Of a DNA stretch of 64,000 nt, positions 24,768-33,053 are shown in pieces; within the stretch, counting starts at the first letter, position 1; every line of letters begins with the position of its first letter. The stretch is from Lacticaseibacillus sharpeae JCM 1186 = DSM 20505. Its GTDB lineage: Bacteria; Bacillota; Bacilli; Lactobacillales; Lactobacillaceae. The stretch lies in assembly GCF_001436225.1 (NCBI RefSeq), contig NZ_AYYO01000030.1:51249-115248 (forward strand), in the 5' to 3' direction. The notes under the pieces are model-generated. The model was not told the DNA's origin, made no database searches, and saw nothing but the letters and a program-made list of their open reading frames with translations. The translations under genes were made by a program, and so were the position numbers.

Positions 24768-25904
24768 ATGTATTACGAATTTCAGTTTGGCAATTTGTTT
24801 TTGTGTCTCGGCGTTATTTCGGTGTGCAAGTGGCTGCAAGATAAAATGACAGCGAGCAATGTGTCTCGTCAGCGTATCGATACCGTACTCGGAGCGCTGC
24901 TGCTGGCGGTGCTGGTCTTCCTGCACACCGAGGTGGTGACGTTCAAGACCTACACGCTGGGGGGCATCTCGTATGACTGGGTGTTCCTGAACATTCAGAT
25001 TATTCTGTTCATTTTCATGGCGGTGACGGTGTCGTCGCGCATCGGGGCGGCTTATCTCACTGGGACCCTCGCGCTCTTTTACTGGGAGCGCGGCTTCTTC
25101 ACCATGTGGCGCGGCTGGCTGTCGTTTTTTGCGGTGCTGGCACTGGCTTATGTTCTGTGTTATTACGGGACCATGATGCTGGAACACTACTGGCGCGTCT
25201 TGCCCATCGCCTTCATGATTAGCATTATTATCTGGTACACCGTTGGCCTCCAGATGCGGGGGGATACCTTCAGTGACTGGGCCATCAACTTCATCGCGTT
25301 CGCGCTGCAACTGCTGCTGGTCAATGCCTTCAACTTGCGACTGCGGCGGGATTACAGCCGGGAAATGACGCTGACTAAGCAGGCCACCCACGACGAAATG
25401 ACGGGACTGCACAACTTCCGCGCCTTTTCGGCTGACCTGCATGACATTTACGCCACACGGGCGGACGCCACCAGTTATTTCGTACTGGTAACGATGGACA
25501 TTGACCACTTTAAGCGCATCAATGACACTTATGGGCACTTGGTGGGTAACGATGTGCTGCACCAGACCGCGGGCGCACTTGCTGACCTGGTTCAGGATTA
25601 CGGCGCTGGCAGTCGCGCGTACCGGACCGGTGGTGAAGAGTTCAGCCTGATTGTGCGTTTACCTGAACACGACGACCAGCAGATTAACGAACTCTGCCGC
25701 GTCATTCAGTACAACATCCGCAAGCAGTCGCTGCAAGTGGGCAACGACACGATTCACTGGACCGTGTCGATTGGGTGCAACTATGTCGACCAAGGCGACA
25801 GCGGGTACCTCGAAGTCTTCCGGCGAGCGGATAAGGACCTGTACAACTCCAAGGAAAACGGGCGCGACGCCATTACGGTGCACGGAGAATTGTTAGCTGA
25901 ATAG
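24768..25904 (+). CDS. Membrane diguanylate cyclase (GGDEF domain)
   Basis: The protein has 378 residues. The first 200 hold about six transmembrane helices of an unrecognised sensor type. The rest is a GGDEF domain. The site is GGEEF at 288-292, the metal-binding segment reads MDIDHFKRINDTYGH, and the substrate-helix region NDVLHQTAGAL is normal, so cyclase activity making c-di-GMP is likely. The inhibitory RxxD motif expected just before GGEEF is missing (GAGS at that place), so product inhibition is probably lost. AGGGAG supports the ATG at 24768; a GTG two codons earlier is possible. No EAL or PilZ protein is encoded nearby. Confidence 0.88.
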   Translation: MYYEFQFGNLFLCLGVISVCKWLQDKMTASNVSRQRIDTVLGALLLAVLVFLHTEVVTFKTYTLGGISYDWVFLNIQIILFIFMAVTVSSRIGAAYLTGTLALFYWERGFFTMWRGWLSFFAVLALAYVLCYYGTMMLEHYWRVLPIAFMISIIIWYTVGLQMRGDTFSDWAINFIAFALQLLLVNAFNLRLRRDYSREMTLTKQATHDEMTGLHNFRAFSADLHDIYATRADATSYFVLVTMDIDHFKRINDTYGHLVGNDVLHQTAGALADLVQDYGAGSRAYRTGGEEFSLIVRLPEHDDQQINELCRVIQYNIRKQSLQVGNDTIHWTVSIGCNYVDQGDSGYLEVFRRADKDLYNSKENGRDAITVHGELLAE

Positions 25905-25909
25905 ACAAT

Positions 25910-25943
25910 AAAAGCAGAACCGCGCGGGTTCTGCTTTTTCATT
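25910..25943. terminator. Bidirectional terminator between the GGDEF and exporter genes
   Basis: A 12-bp stem (AAAAGCAGAACC and complement) with a short GC loop has T on the plus side and the matching A run on the other. Confidence 0.8.
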
Positions 25944-26424
25944 TGGTGTGGATATTTGCTGCTCTGCGCTTGCGCCGGTTCGTCAGCCACTTACGCAGGG
26001 GCAGGCGAATCTGGTTGAACAGTGCCTCGGACATGACGAACCCAACGGCTAGGGCAATAGCGATGGTCAGCGTTTTGACCAGCCCCGCCTGGGCCGCAGC
26101 CTCGCGTCCGAGCGTGAAGTCCTTCATGCTCATGTAGATAATCGCACCGGGCACCAGTGACACGAGACTCGGGATGTACATGACGTTGACCGGGGCCTTG
26201 ACGATGAGGGCAGCGATGTTGGCGAGCACGCCAATGGTGATGGCGGCGAACAGGTTGGGGATGATGACCGAGTGCGTGGCGTTCGTCAGCAACACGTAGA
26301 CGACCCAGGAGGCCGAGCCGGTGATGCCAGCTGGCAGCAGGGTGCGCTTGGGGATGTTCGTGATGATGCCGAAGCCAACACTGGAAGCGAAACTAACGAC
26401 GGCGTGGATGAGAATGGCAATCAT
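25939..26424 (-). CDS. Threonine/serine exporter small subunit, ThrE_2/YjjB-like
   Basis: The 161 residues form about five transmembrane helices of the ThrE_2 (DUF3815) family: ASSVGFGIITNIPKRTLLPAG at the N-terminus and PSLVSLVPGAIIYMSM in the middle are characteristic. It corresponds to the second half of single-chain ThrE and to E. coli YjjB. The start overlaps the stop of the larger subunit by four bases (ATGA). Known members export threonine and serine, or succinate for YjjPB; which applies here is open. Confidence 0.88.
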   Translation of the reverse strand: MIAILIHAVVSFASSVGFGIITNIPKRTLLPAGITGSASWVVYVLLTNATHSVIIPNLFAAITIGVLANIAALIVKAPVNVMYIPSLVSLVPGAIIYMSMKDFTLGREAAAQAGLVKTLTIAIALAVGFVMSEALFNQIRLPLRKWLTNRRKRRAANIHTK

Positions 26425-27188
26425 AGCGCACCTCCCGTAAGCAGGCGGATTAGGGTACCGCCAACGACGACGCCCCCGCCGATGGCTCCGGCCACGAGCA
26501 CGGCGTCAATCGCCCGAACCGCACCCGAGATGGTCTCCTTGCCAATCAGTTCCCGCAGCGAGTTGGTGATGGCGACGCCGGGCACGAGTGGCATCAGCGC
26601 GCTAATAATGATGTTATCCGCGCTAGTGCCCCAGCCGAGCACTTGCAGCAGCATCGCCAGCGCGCCGATTGTGAGGCCACCCACCCCGGATGCAAAATAG
26701 GGCGTGCTGGTGTGGTTGTCGGCCCACATGGACGCCAAATAGCCGGCTATACCGACGAAAAAGGCCCAGGCGAGGTCGGCCCAAGTGGCCTTGAACAGCA
26801 GCATTGGGGCCACTGATACGAGCCCGGCACCGAAAATTTTCTGGGGCAAGGTGAAGTCCTTGTGCTCGTTTTCGATGCGGGCCACGCTGGAACAAAGGGT
26901 GGCGAAATCAATGTGGCCAGCCGTGAATTCACGGGACATGGAGTTGATGTCATCCACCTTGCGCAGGTTGAAGTTCTTCGTGCGAACTTTCACCAGGTGC
27001 GTATGCGTGCCGCTGTTCGCGTCCACGAAGACGGCGGTCATCGTGGCGTGGCAGGAAACAGGCACACCGGCCGCTTTGCCGATGTACTCAGCGGTATTCT
27101 CGACGCGGCTGGTTTCCGCACCGTTTTCCAACATGATTTTGCCCACCTGACCACAGAGGGCGATGACTTGTTTTTCGTTCGGCGTCAT
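26421..27188 (-). CDS. Threonine/serine exporter large subunit, ThrE/YjjP-like (DUF1212)
   Basis: The 255 residues contain the DUF1212 cytoplasmic head, with GKIMLENGAETSRVENT and a later RTKNFNLRKVDDINSMSR, and then about five transmembrane helices, with SALMPLVPGVAITNSLRELI typical of the family. It is the partner of the small subunit downstream, and the pair replaces the one-chain ThrE of corynebacteria. AGAGGAAC before the ATG is the ribosome binding site. Confidence 0.9.
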   Translation of the reverse strand: MTPNEKQVIALCGQVGKIMLENGAETSRVENTAEYIGKAAGVPVSCHATMTAVFVDANSGTHTHLVKVRTKNFNLRKVDDINSMSREFTAGHIDFATLCSSVARIENEHKDFTLPQKIFGAGLVSVAPMLLFKATWADLAWAFFVGIAGYLASMWADNHTSTPYFASGVGGLTIGALAMLLQVLGWGTSADNIIISALMPLVPGVAITNSLRELIGKETISGAVRAIDAVLVAGAIGGGVVVGGTLIRLLTGGAL

Positions 27189-27326
27189 GGGTTGTTCCTC
27201 TAAGCATATGTATTTTACTTGGTACCTCGTCTAGTTTAGCCGCGTGCGCCCGGCTGTGCAACAGGGCCGTGAGCAGGTGCTTGCGGGTGGTGAACACACT
27301 TGGCGGACACTTTTGCAGCAACGTCC

Positions 27327-27354
27327 TTGCAAAGTATGTAAAAGGTGTTAATAT
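27327..27354 (+). promoter_or_regulatory. Promoter of the SnoaL-like gene
   Basis: TTGCAA (27327-27332) and TAATAT (27349-27354) are spaced by 16 bases, 40 bases before the ATG. Confidence 0.5.
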
Positions 27355-27394
27355 TAAATGCACAGGTTAATTACAAAATTACAGGAGCGCAAAC

Positions 27395-27778
27395 ATGACC
27401 AATTTAGAAGCGAATAAAAAAGCAGTCACCGCCTTTTACGACCTGATGTTCAATCAGGATAACCCGACACTGGCGGTGAGCAAATATGTGGGGGCGACCT
27501 ACACCCAGCACAACCCCGGCGTGGGCGACGGTAAGGTGGCGTTCATCGCCTACTTCGAGCGCATGGCCCGTGAGTATCCGGGCAAGCACGTGACCTTTAA
27601 GCACGTGGTGGCCGAGGGCAATTTGGTGGTGCTGCACTGCCTGCAAGAATGGCCGGGTATCGATGACTATGCGGGGATGGATATTTTCCGCCTCGATGAT
27701 CAGGGCAAGATTGTCGAGCACTGGGATGTGCTGCAAACCATCAGTGGCACGTCGCTAAATGGCCACGGGATGTTTTAG
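27395..27778 (+). CDS. SnoaL/NTF2-like protein
   Basis: The 127 residues form one NTF2-like cone fold of the predicted SnoaL-like group: [15 protein letters not shown] as first helix, [16 protein letters not shown], and [18 protein letters not shown] near the end. The conserved Gln-His-Asn and Glu-His-Trp patterns line the pocket in this group. Relatives catalyse aldol-type or hydrolytic steps or only bind small ligands; no substrate can be assigned. AGGAG before the ATG supports the start. Confidence 0.85.
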   Translation: MTNLEANKKAVTAFYDLMFNQDNPTLAVSKYVGATYTQHNPGVGDGKVAFIAYFERMAREYPGKHVTFKHVVAEGNLVVLHCLQEWPGIDDYAGMDIFRLDDQGKIVEHWDVLQTISGTSLNGHGMF

Positions 27779-27843
27779 CCCGGTCAAGATGTTACCATTA
27801 AATTAACAACAGTTTAAGCACGCACACCAACAGGAGGTAGCGC

Positions 27844-28782
27844 ATGATTGAATTTCAACATATCCAAAAAGACTATGAAAATGAGACGGCGCTGCAGGAC
27901 CTGTCGCTGACCGTCCAATCGCACGAGTTGTTCGTGCTGGTGGGACCGTCGGGGAGCGGGAAAACGACGCTGCTCAAGACGGTGAACCGGCTCGTGGTGC
28001 CGACTTCCGGCCAGGTGCTGCTCGACGGCCAGGACGTGGCGGCGGGCAATCTGCAGACGCTGCGACAACATATTGGCTACGTGCTCCAGAGTAGTGCGCT
28101 GTTCCCGAACATGACGGTGCAGCAAAATGCCGGGGTCCAGCTGGAAGCTCTCGGCTGGCCTAAAGACAAGATTGCCGCGCGCGTGCGAGAGTTACTGGCG
28201 CGGGTTGACCTGGATCCTGCTATCTATGCAGGCCGCATGCCCGCCGAACTTTCTGGTGGGGAAGCGCAGCGGGTGGGCATTGTCCGCGCGCTTGCGGGTA
28301 AGCCCAACCTGATTCTGATGGATGAGCCGTTCTCCGCGCTGGACCCCGTCTCTAAGCGCCAGCTGCAAGACCTCATCTTGAAGCTGCACGCCGAGACGCA
28401 CACCACCGTGATTTTTGTCACCCACGACATGCAGGAGGCGGTGCGGTTGGCTGACCGGCTGGCCGTGATTCATGCAGGCCAGCTGCAGCAGGTGGGCACT
28501 CCAGAAGAGATTCTGCAGGCACCGGCAACGGATTTTGTGGCCAACTTCTTCGCTAGTGTTGACAACGGGCAGAGCCTGGCCCAAGTTGTGGCGGCAGGGC
28601 TCGGCTCAGTTGATACGGCGGCAACGGCCACAGAGCTACCAGCCAGCGCCACAATCTACACCTGGGCGCAGTTGTTACGTGAGGATCCCAACCAGAACGT
28701 GCGGGTGGGTGCGCGTGTGCTCGTACCTGCAGACTTGATTAGTTACCTGGCGCAGATGGGCAAGGAGGAGAATGATGCTTAA
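27844..28782 (+). CDS. opuCA: Osmolyte (betaine/carnitine/choline) ABC transporter ATPase, OpuCA-like
   Basis: This cytoplasmic ATPase drives a compatible-solute importer. Walker A GPSGSGKT is at 34-41, the signature LSGGEAQR and Walker B LILMDEP (156-162) follow, and the sequence around VNRLVVPTSGQVLLDG is typical of OpuCA/ProV-type proteins. At 312 residues it is shorter than OpuCA (about 380-400): the end, from about 235, is a poorly conserved tail instead of the tandem CBS domains that sense ionic strength. AGGAGG 6 bases before the ATG supports the start. It overlaps the permease gene by 8 bases. Confidence 0.9.
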   Translation: MIEFQHIQKDYENETALQDLSLTVQSHELFVLVGPSGSGKTTLLKTVNRLVVPTSGQVLLDGQDVAAGNLQTLRQHIGYVLQSSALFPNMTVQQNAGVQLEALGWPKDKIAARVRELLARVDLDPAIYAGRMPAELSGGEAQRVGIVRALAGKPNLILMDEPFSALDPVSKRQLQDLILKLHAETHTTVIFVTHDMQEAVRLADRLAVIHAGQLQQVGTPEEILQAPATDFVANFFASVDNGQSLAQVVAAGLGSVDTAATATELPASATIYTWAQLLREDPNQNVRVGARVLVPADLISYLAQMGKEENDA

Positions 28783-30304
28783 CCAAACACTACATTATGT
28801 GCAAACTAACGGGCACGAAATCCTTCTGGCGCTGCTGCAGCACATCGAGGTCGCGCTCATTGCCACGGTGATTACCATCGTCATTGCCATTCCGCTGGCG
28901 ATTGCGTTGATGAACCACCGGCGGGCGGGGGAATTCGTCCTGCAGGTGGCCAGCGTGATTCAGACGATTCCCAGCCTGGCAATTTTGGGGCTGCTGATTC
29001 CGTTCGTTGGGATTGGGACGGTGCCGGCCGTCATCGCCCTGGTGCTGTACGCCATCATGCCGATTTTTCAAAACACGTATGCCGGGCTGACGAATATCGA
29101 CCCATTATTGATTGAAGCGGCAGACGCAATGGGCGTTTCGCGGCGCTACAAGTTGCTGCGGGTCCAGATTCCGCTAGCGATGCCGATGATTCTGTCCGGG
29201 ATTCGTATCGGGGTCGTCATGATTATCGGGACCGCCACGCTCGCCGCCTTGATTGGTGGTGGGGGCCTCGGGACGTACATCCTCCTTGGGATTCAGAGCA
29301 ACAATAATGCGGCACTGCTCGTCGGGGCCATACTCGCCGCTGCGCTCGCCCTGGTGGCCAGCTGGGTCATCAAGGTTCTCAGCCATGTTTCCGGTAAGCA
29401 CATCCTGATTGGCCTGGTGGCGCTGCTGGTCGCTGGTGGCGGGGCGTATGGCGTTCACGCGCTGACGCGGCCCGCAACGGAAAACATCACCATCGCGGGC
29501 AAGATGGGTGGGGAACCCGAAATCCTCATTAACATGTACAAGGACTTGATTGAAGACGATAATCCGCACGTACAGGTGACCCTGAAGCGGAACTTCGGTG
29601 GCACCAGTTTCCTATTCAAGGCGCTCAAGGCCAAGCAGATTGACATTTATCCAGAATTTACCGGGACCGTGTTGCAGTCACTGGTGCAGACCGACAAGAA
29701 CGTGTCGGCGAACCCGGCGACCGCCTACACGGACGCCAAGAACCTGCTTCGCCAGCAGTTCAACATGACGTTGCTTAAACCCATGGCCTACCAGAACGGT
29801 TACGGGCTGGCGGTGACCCAGGCGACGGCAAAGAAATACCACCTGAAGACGGTGCATGATTTGATTAACCACCCTGAACTGCGTGCCGGTTTTGATCCCG
29901 ACTTCTACCAGCAACACGACGGGTATCCGGGGCTGAAGCAGGCGTACGGCTTGCACTTCAACAAGGTGCGGACCATGGAGCCGTCTTTGCGCTACGAGGC
30001 CCTCGCCCAGGGCAACCTGGACGTGACCGATGCGTACACGACCGACCCGCAGCTGCGTAAGTACAACCTGGTGGTGCTGGAAGATAACCTGCGATTCTTC
30101 CCGCCCTACCAAGGCGCGCCGCTGATGCTGACGAGTTTTGCTCAGGCGCACCCGGGCGTGGTCAAGAGTCTGCGCCGCCTTGCCGGCAAGATTAGCACCA
30201 AGGACATGCAGGAGATGAACTACGAAGTGACGGTCAAACACGAGAAGGCGGCGACCGTGGCGCGGCGGTACCTGCTCGAAAACCATATTTTGGAGGCGAA
30301 GTAG
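28775..30304 (+). CDS. Osmolyte ABC transporter permease fused to substrate-binding domain
   Basis: The 509-residue protein joins two subunits. Residues 1-215 form a permease of the OpuCB/ProW type with about six helices and the EAA-like loop ADAMGVSRRYKLLRVQIPLAMP. After another membrane segment (about 208-228), residues 230-509 are an OpuAC-type binding domain facing outside, with TIAGKMGGEPEILINMYKDL, IDIYPEFTGT and PYQGAPLMLTSFAQ. The same fusion is known from ChoQ/BusAB-like systems in Firmicutes. GGAGG (28764-28768) is 6 bases from the ATG at 28775; another ATG lies one codon before. Confidence 0.9.
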   Translation: MLNQTLHYVQTNGHEILLALLQHIEVALIATVITIVIAIPLAIALMNHRRAGEFVLQVASVIQTIPSLAILGLLIPFVGIGTVPAVIALVLYAIMPIFQNTYAGLTNIDPLLIEAADAMGVSRRYKLLRVQIPLAMPMILSGIRIGVVMIIGTATLAALIGGGGLGTYILLGIQSNNNAALLVGAILAAALALVASWVIKVLSHVSGKHILIGLVALLVAGGGAYGVHALTRPATENITIAGKMGGEPEILINMYKDLIEDDNPHVQVTLKRNFGGTSFLFKALKAKQIDIYPEFTGTVLQSLVQTDKNVSANPATAYTDAKNLLRQQFNMTLLKPMAYQNGYGLAVTQATAKKYHLKTVHDLINHPELRAGFDPDFYQQHDGYPGLKQAYGLHFNKVRTMEPSLRYEALAQGNLDVTDAYTTDPQLRKYNLVVLEDNLRFFPPYQGAPLMLTSFAQAHPGVVKSLRRLAGKISTKDMQEMNYEVTVKHEKAATVARRYLLENHILEAK

Positions 30305-30306
30305 CG

Positions 30307-30747
30307 ATGAAGTATTCGCACAAATTAAGTGATGCCGTGCACATTCTGGCGTTCGTGGCGATTAACCCGGCTAATGATCTGTCCAGCGCGGTGATTGCCA
30401 GCAGTGTGCAGTCCAACGCGAGCCAGATTCGGCGGCTGATGTCGCAGCTGGTCAAGGCGGGTCTGCTGACGAGTCAGCCGGGCAAGGTTGCGGTCAGTCT
30501 GGGCCGGGATGCCCGCGAGATTACCCTCTTTGATGTTTACGCTGCCGTCGAAGACTACCGGCACTTGATCCACGTAGACGAAGACACGAATCCGCTCTGC
30601 CCGGTTGGTGGCAACATCCAGGACGTGCTCAACGGGGTGTACGCTGATGTGCAGGCCCAAGCGGAGGCAGCGATGCGCCAGACGAATTTGCAGCAAATCA
30701 TTGATGCGTTGGTGGCAGCGCAGAAGGCCAAAATTCAGGAACCTTAA
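30307..30747 (+). CDS. Rrf2-family transcriptional regulator
   Basis: The 146 residues have the Rrf2 winged helix: MKYSHKLSDAVHILAFVA, SSVQSNASQIRRLMSQLVKAGLL as recognition part, and ITLFDVYAAVE. The three cysteines that hold an iron-sulphur cluster in IscR/NsrR are reduced to one (Cys98 in PLCPVGG), so it should not bind a cluster and may sense redox or a small ligand, as YwnA- or CymR-like members do. It starts two bases after the importer stop and has its own GGAGG, so it is co-transcribed with the osmolyte transporter and may autoregulate that operon. Confidence 0.88.
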   Translation: MKYSHKLSDAVHILAFVAINPANDLSSAVIASSVQSNASQIRRLMSQLVKAGLLTSQPGKVAVSLGRDAREITLFDVYAAVEDYRHLIHVDEDTNPLCPVGGNIQDVLNGVYADVQAQAEAAMRQTNLQQIIDALVAAQKAKIQEP

Positions 30748-30803
30748 GTTTGCAGGTTATGGTATAGTTATAATTAACTAATTTTTCTGAAAGAAGCCTG
30801 ACA

Positions 30804-31979
30804 TTGAACAGCCATTCCGACCAACCGCAACCATCGATTTTTACCCGCAACACGATTTTGATTCTGTTCGGGGCCTTTAGCTACCAAGCAGCGTCCATGC
30901 TGATGAACCCGCTGATTGTGGGGTTCACTCACAGCCTGGGGGCCAGTGCGGTGCTGGCCGGCATGATTGCCGCGATGATGAATTTCGTGTCGCTACTATT
31001 CCGACCGTTTGCGGGGCAGTTAACGGACACGGTGTCTAAGTACAAGCTGGCGTTCATTGGTGGCGGATTGCTTTTGCTGGCGAGTGTCGGCTATGCGGTT
31101 GCGATTGCGCCGTGGATGATTGCGCTGTTCCGCATTGCCAACGGGATTGGTTTTGCCCTTTGCTCTGTCTGCATGGCGACCTGGCTGTCGGGTATGTTGC
31201 CGCGAAATAAAGTCGGCATGGGCATGGGCTACTACGGGATGATGAATGCCCTCGGGATGGCCATCGCTCCCGCCCTCGGGATTTTCGTCTACAGCCACTT
31301 CAGTTACCGCATTGCGTTCCTGTGCGCGACGGTGTTCAGTGCCATCTTGCTCATACTGATTCAGTTTGTGCTCGACCGCGGATTGCCGCTGCAGACGGCG
31401 GTGCAGGGGGGCAAGCACAAATTACGCATCGTGCAGCCCAAGGTCATCCCGGTGGCCATCATCATCATGCTGCTGTCGATTCCGTACTTCGCCACGCAAT
31501 CATACATTGTGGAATACGTAGCGGCGCGGCACTTGCACGTGGCGGTAGGGAGTTTCTTCATCATCTACGCCGTCATTCTGCTTGTAATGCGGATTGTGCT
31601 CAAGGATTACTTCGACCGCGTGCCGTTCAAGTGGTTCCTGCTCGCCGGAACGATTTGCGATTTGATTGGGATGGTTGGGCTGATGAATCTGTACAACATC
31701 TGGATGATGATTCTGGCCGCGGCCGGTCTGGCTGGCGGGTACGGTCTGATGTACTCGGTTTGCCAATCCACGGCTTTGCTCGTGGCGCCGATGGAGGAAC
31801 AGGGGCTGGCGAACAGCACGTTCTACATCGGCATGGACACGGGGATGGTGCTCGGGCCAATCATTGGCGGCTTCCTGTACGGTTACCTGCCGTACAGCAT
31901 GTTCTATCCGGCGCTGATGCTGGTCGTGCCGATTACGGCGATTGTGTACCTGATTTTTCGCAAGCAACTCCAAGTCTAA
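30804..31979 (+). CDS. MFS transporter of unknown substrate
   Basis: The 391 residues form 12 transmembrane helices with an MFS loop of the type FAGQLTDTVSKYK after helix 2 and a repeated signal later. The start is TTG at 30804, chosen because GAAAGAAG lies 8 bases before it; the next in-frame ATG (codon 33) would remove helix 1. It resembles general sugar/drug MFS proteins of Firmicutes and I cannot assign a substrate. It follows the Rrf2 gene after 56 bases, with a TATAAT (30769-30774) in the gap, so it may have its own promoter. A strong terminator follows. Confidence 0.82.
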   Translation: MNSHSDQPQPSIFTRNTILILFGAFSYQAASMLMNPLIVGFTHSLGASAVLAGMIAAMMNFVSLLFRPFAGQLTDTVSKYKLAFIGGGLLLLASVGYAVAIAPWMIALFRIANGIGFALCSVCMATWLSGMLPRNKVGMGMGYYGMMNALGMAIAPALGIFVYSHFSYRIAFLCATVFSAILLILIQFVLDRGLPLQTAVQGGKHKLRIVQPKVIPVAIIIMLLSIPYFATQSYIVEYVAARHLHVAVGSFFIIYAVILLVMRIVLKDYFDRVPFKWFLLAGTICDLIGMVGLMNLYNIWMMILAAAGLAGGYGLMYSVCQSTALLVAPMEEQGLANSTFYIGMDTGMVLGPIIGGFLYGYLPYSMFYPALMLVVPITAIVYLIFRKQLQV

Positions 31980-31990
31980 GTGATATATGT

Positions 31991-32030
31991 AAGGACGTGC
32001 CCGTTCAATTTGCGGGGACGTCCTTTTTTG
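31991..32030 (+). terminator. Terminator of the MFS gene
   Basis: The stem AAGGACGT-G-CCCG pairs with CGGG-G-ACGTCCTT around one mismatch, with a 9-base loop and six T. Confidence 0.85.
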
Positions 32031-32083
32031 TGGTTAAAATCTTGCCAGATTGGTATACGTTACAAATGTAGTTATCAAAACCG

Positions 32084-32124
32084 TTTACAGCTAGTATCGA
32101 ATACTATATAGTTTGATTATCAAA
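32084..32124 (+). promoter_or_regulatory. degV-type gene promoter with two dyads
   Basis: TTTACA (32084-32089) and TATAGT (32107-32112) are spaced by 17 bases. The spacer holds the dyad TAGTAT-CGA-ATACTA (32092-32106), and TTTGAT-T-ATCAAA (32112-32124) overlaps the presumed transcription start. Both are placed like repressor sites. Confidence 0.5.
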
Positions 32125-32144
32125 ATATTTGTGAGGATAACCAA

Positions 32145-32999
32145 ATGAACGACAAAATTGCTGTGATTGTGGATTCCGGATCCGACGTACCACCTAGTGT
32201 GCTCAGTGCCAACCAGAACGTGGCGGTGGTGCCACTGACGGTGACGTATGGCGGCCGCGACTATCACGACGGCGTGGACCTGACGCCGACGGAATTTTAC
32301 ACCCATTTGCGGGGTGCTGACGAATTGCCCCAGACGGCCAGTCCCGCACCGCTAGCGGTGGAGGAACAGATGCGCGCGCTGTTCGCCCGCGGCTACACCC
32401 ACATTCTCGGGGTGACGATTTCCAGTGCCCTGTCCGCCACGCACCAGACGTTCAAGCTTGCGGCACAGGAATTCCCGGACGGTAAGGTGACCATCATGGA
32501 CACCAAGAGCATCGGGATTGGTAGTGGGTTGCAGGCCGTCTACGCGCTGGAATTGATTGCGGGCGGCATGCAGTTCACGGATCTCGTGGCGCGGGTGGCG
32601 GCGTCAATTGCGAAGAGCCACGTGTACTTCTACGTGCCGACGCTGAGTTACCTGCAGGCGGGTGGGCGCATCGGCCGAGTCGCGGGGTTGGTCGGCAGTG
32701 TACTGAAGATTAAACCGGTCATTTCCTGCGGACCGGACGGTGTGTACTATGTGGTGCACAAGACGCGCTCGGAAGCTAAGGCGATGGCGAAAATGGTGCA
32801 ACAGGTCAGCGATGACTTGGCCGGCGGCTGCGGGCGCATCGGGGTGGCGAACGGCGACAACCTAGAATTGCAGGCGACTGTGGCCGCAATGCTCGAGCAG
32901 GCTACGGGGCGGGCAGTGGATTACCAGGGCGACATTTCCCCATCGCTCGGGGTGCACACGGGGCCGGGACTGGTCGGCATTGGCGTGCAGATTGATTAA
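32145..32999 (+). CDS. DegV-family fatty acid-binding protein
   Basis: The 284 residues match DegV/FakB proteins: VIVDSGSDVPPS at the start, TASPAPLAVEEQM as the conserved TSxP region, VTISSALSATHQTF for the carboxylate-binding Ser pocket, and GRIGRVAGLVGSVLKIKPVI. FakB proteins carry fatty acids to the FakA kinase for phospholipid synthesis. FakA is not in the window. GAGGA lies 8 bases before the ATG. It is monocistronic. Confidence 0.92.
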   Translation: MNDKIAVIVDSGSDVPPSVLSANQNVAVVPLTVTYGGRDYHDGVDLTPTEFYTHLRGADELPQTASPAPLAVEEQMRALFARGYTHILGVTISSALSATHQTFKLAAQEFPDGKVTIMDTKSIGIGSGLQAVYALELIAGGMQFTDLVARVAASIAKSHVYFYVPTLSYLQAGGRIGRVAGLVGSVLKIKPVISCGPDGVYYVVHKTRSEAKAMAKMVQQVSDDLAGGCGRIGVANGDNLELQATVAAMLEQATGRAVDYQGDISPSLGVHTGPGLVGIGVQID

Positions 33000-33008
33000 T
33001 AGATAGAA

Positions 33009-33045
33009 AATGGCGGCCGCACATGCTTGTGTGACCGCCATTATT
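33009..33045. terminator. Bidirectional terminator between degV-type and TPM genes
   Basis: A stem of about 15 bp (AATGGCGG-C-CG-CACA against its complement with two mismatches) has a 4-base loop. The T run is short. Confidence 0.65.
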
Positions 33046-33053
33046 GTATTTAC

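Noticed and set aside
32061..32070. TACAAATGTA, a perfect match to the CopY operator consensus, before the degV-type gene
   Set aside because: An 8-base-defined pattern is expected about once in 65 kb by chance, and no copper-related gene is next to it.
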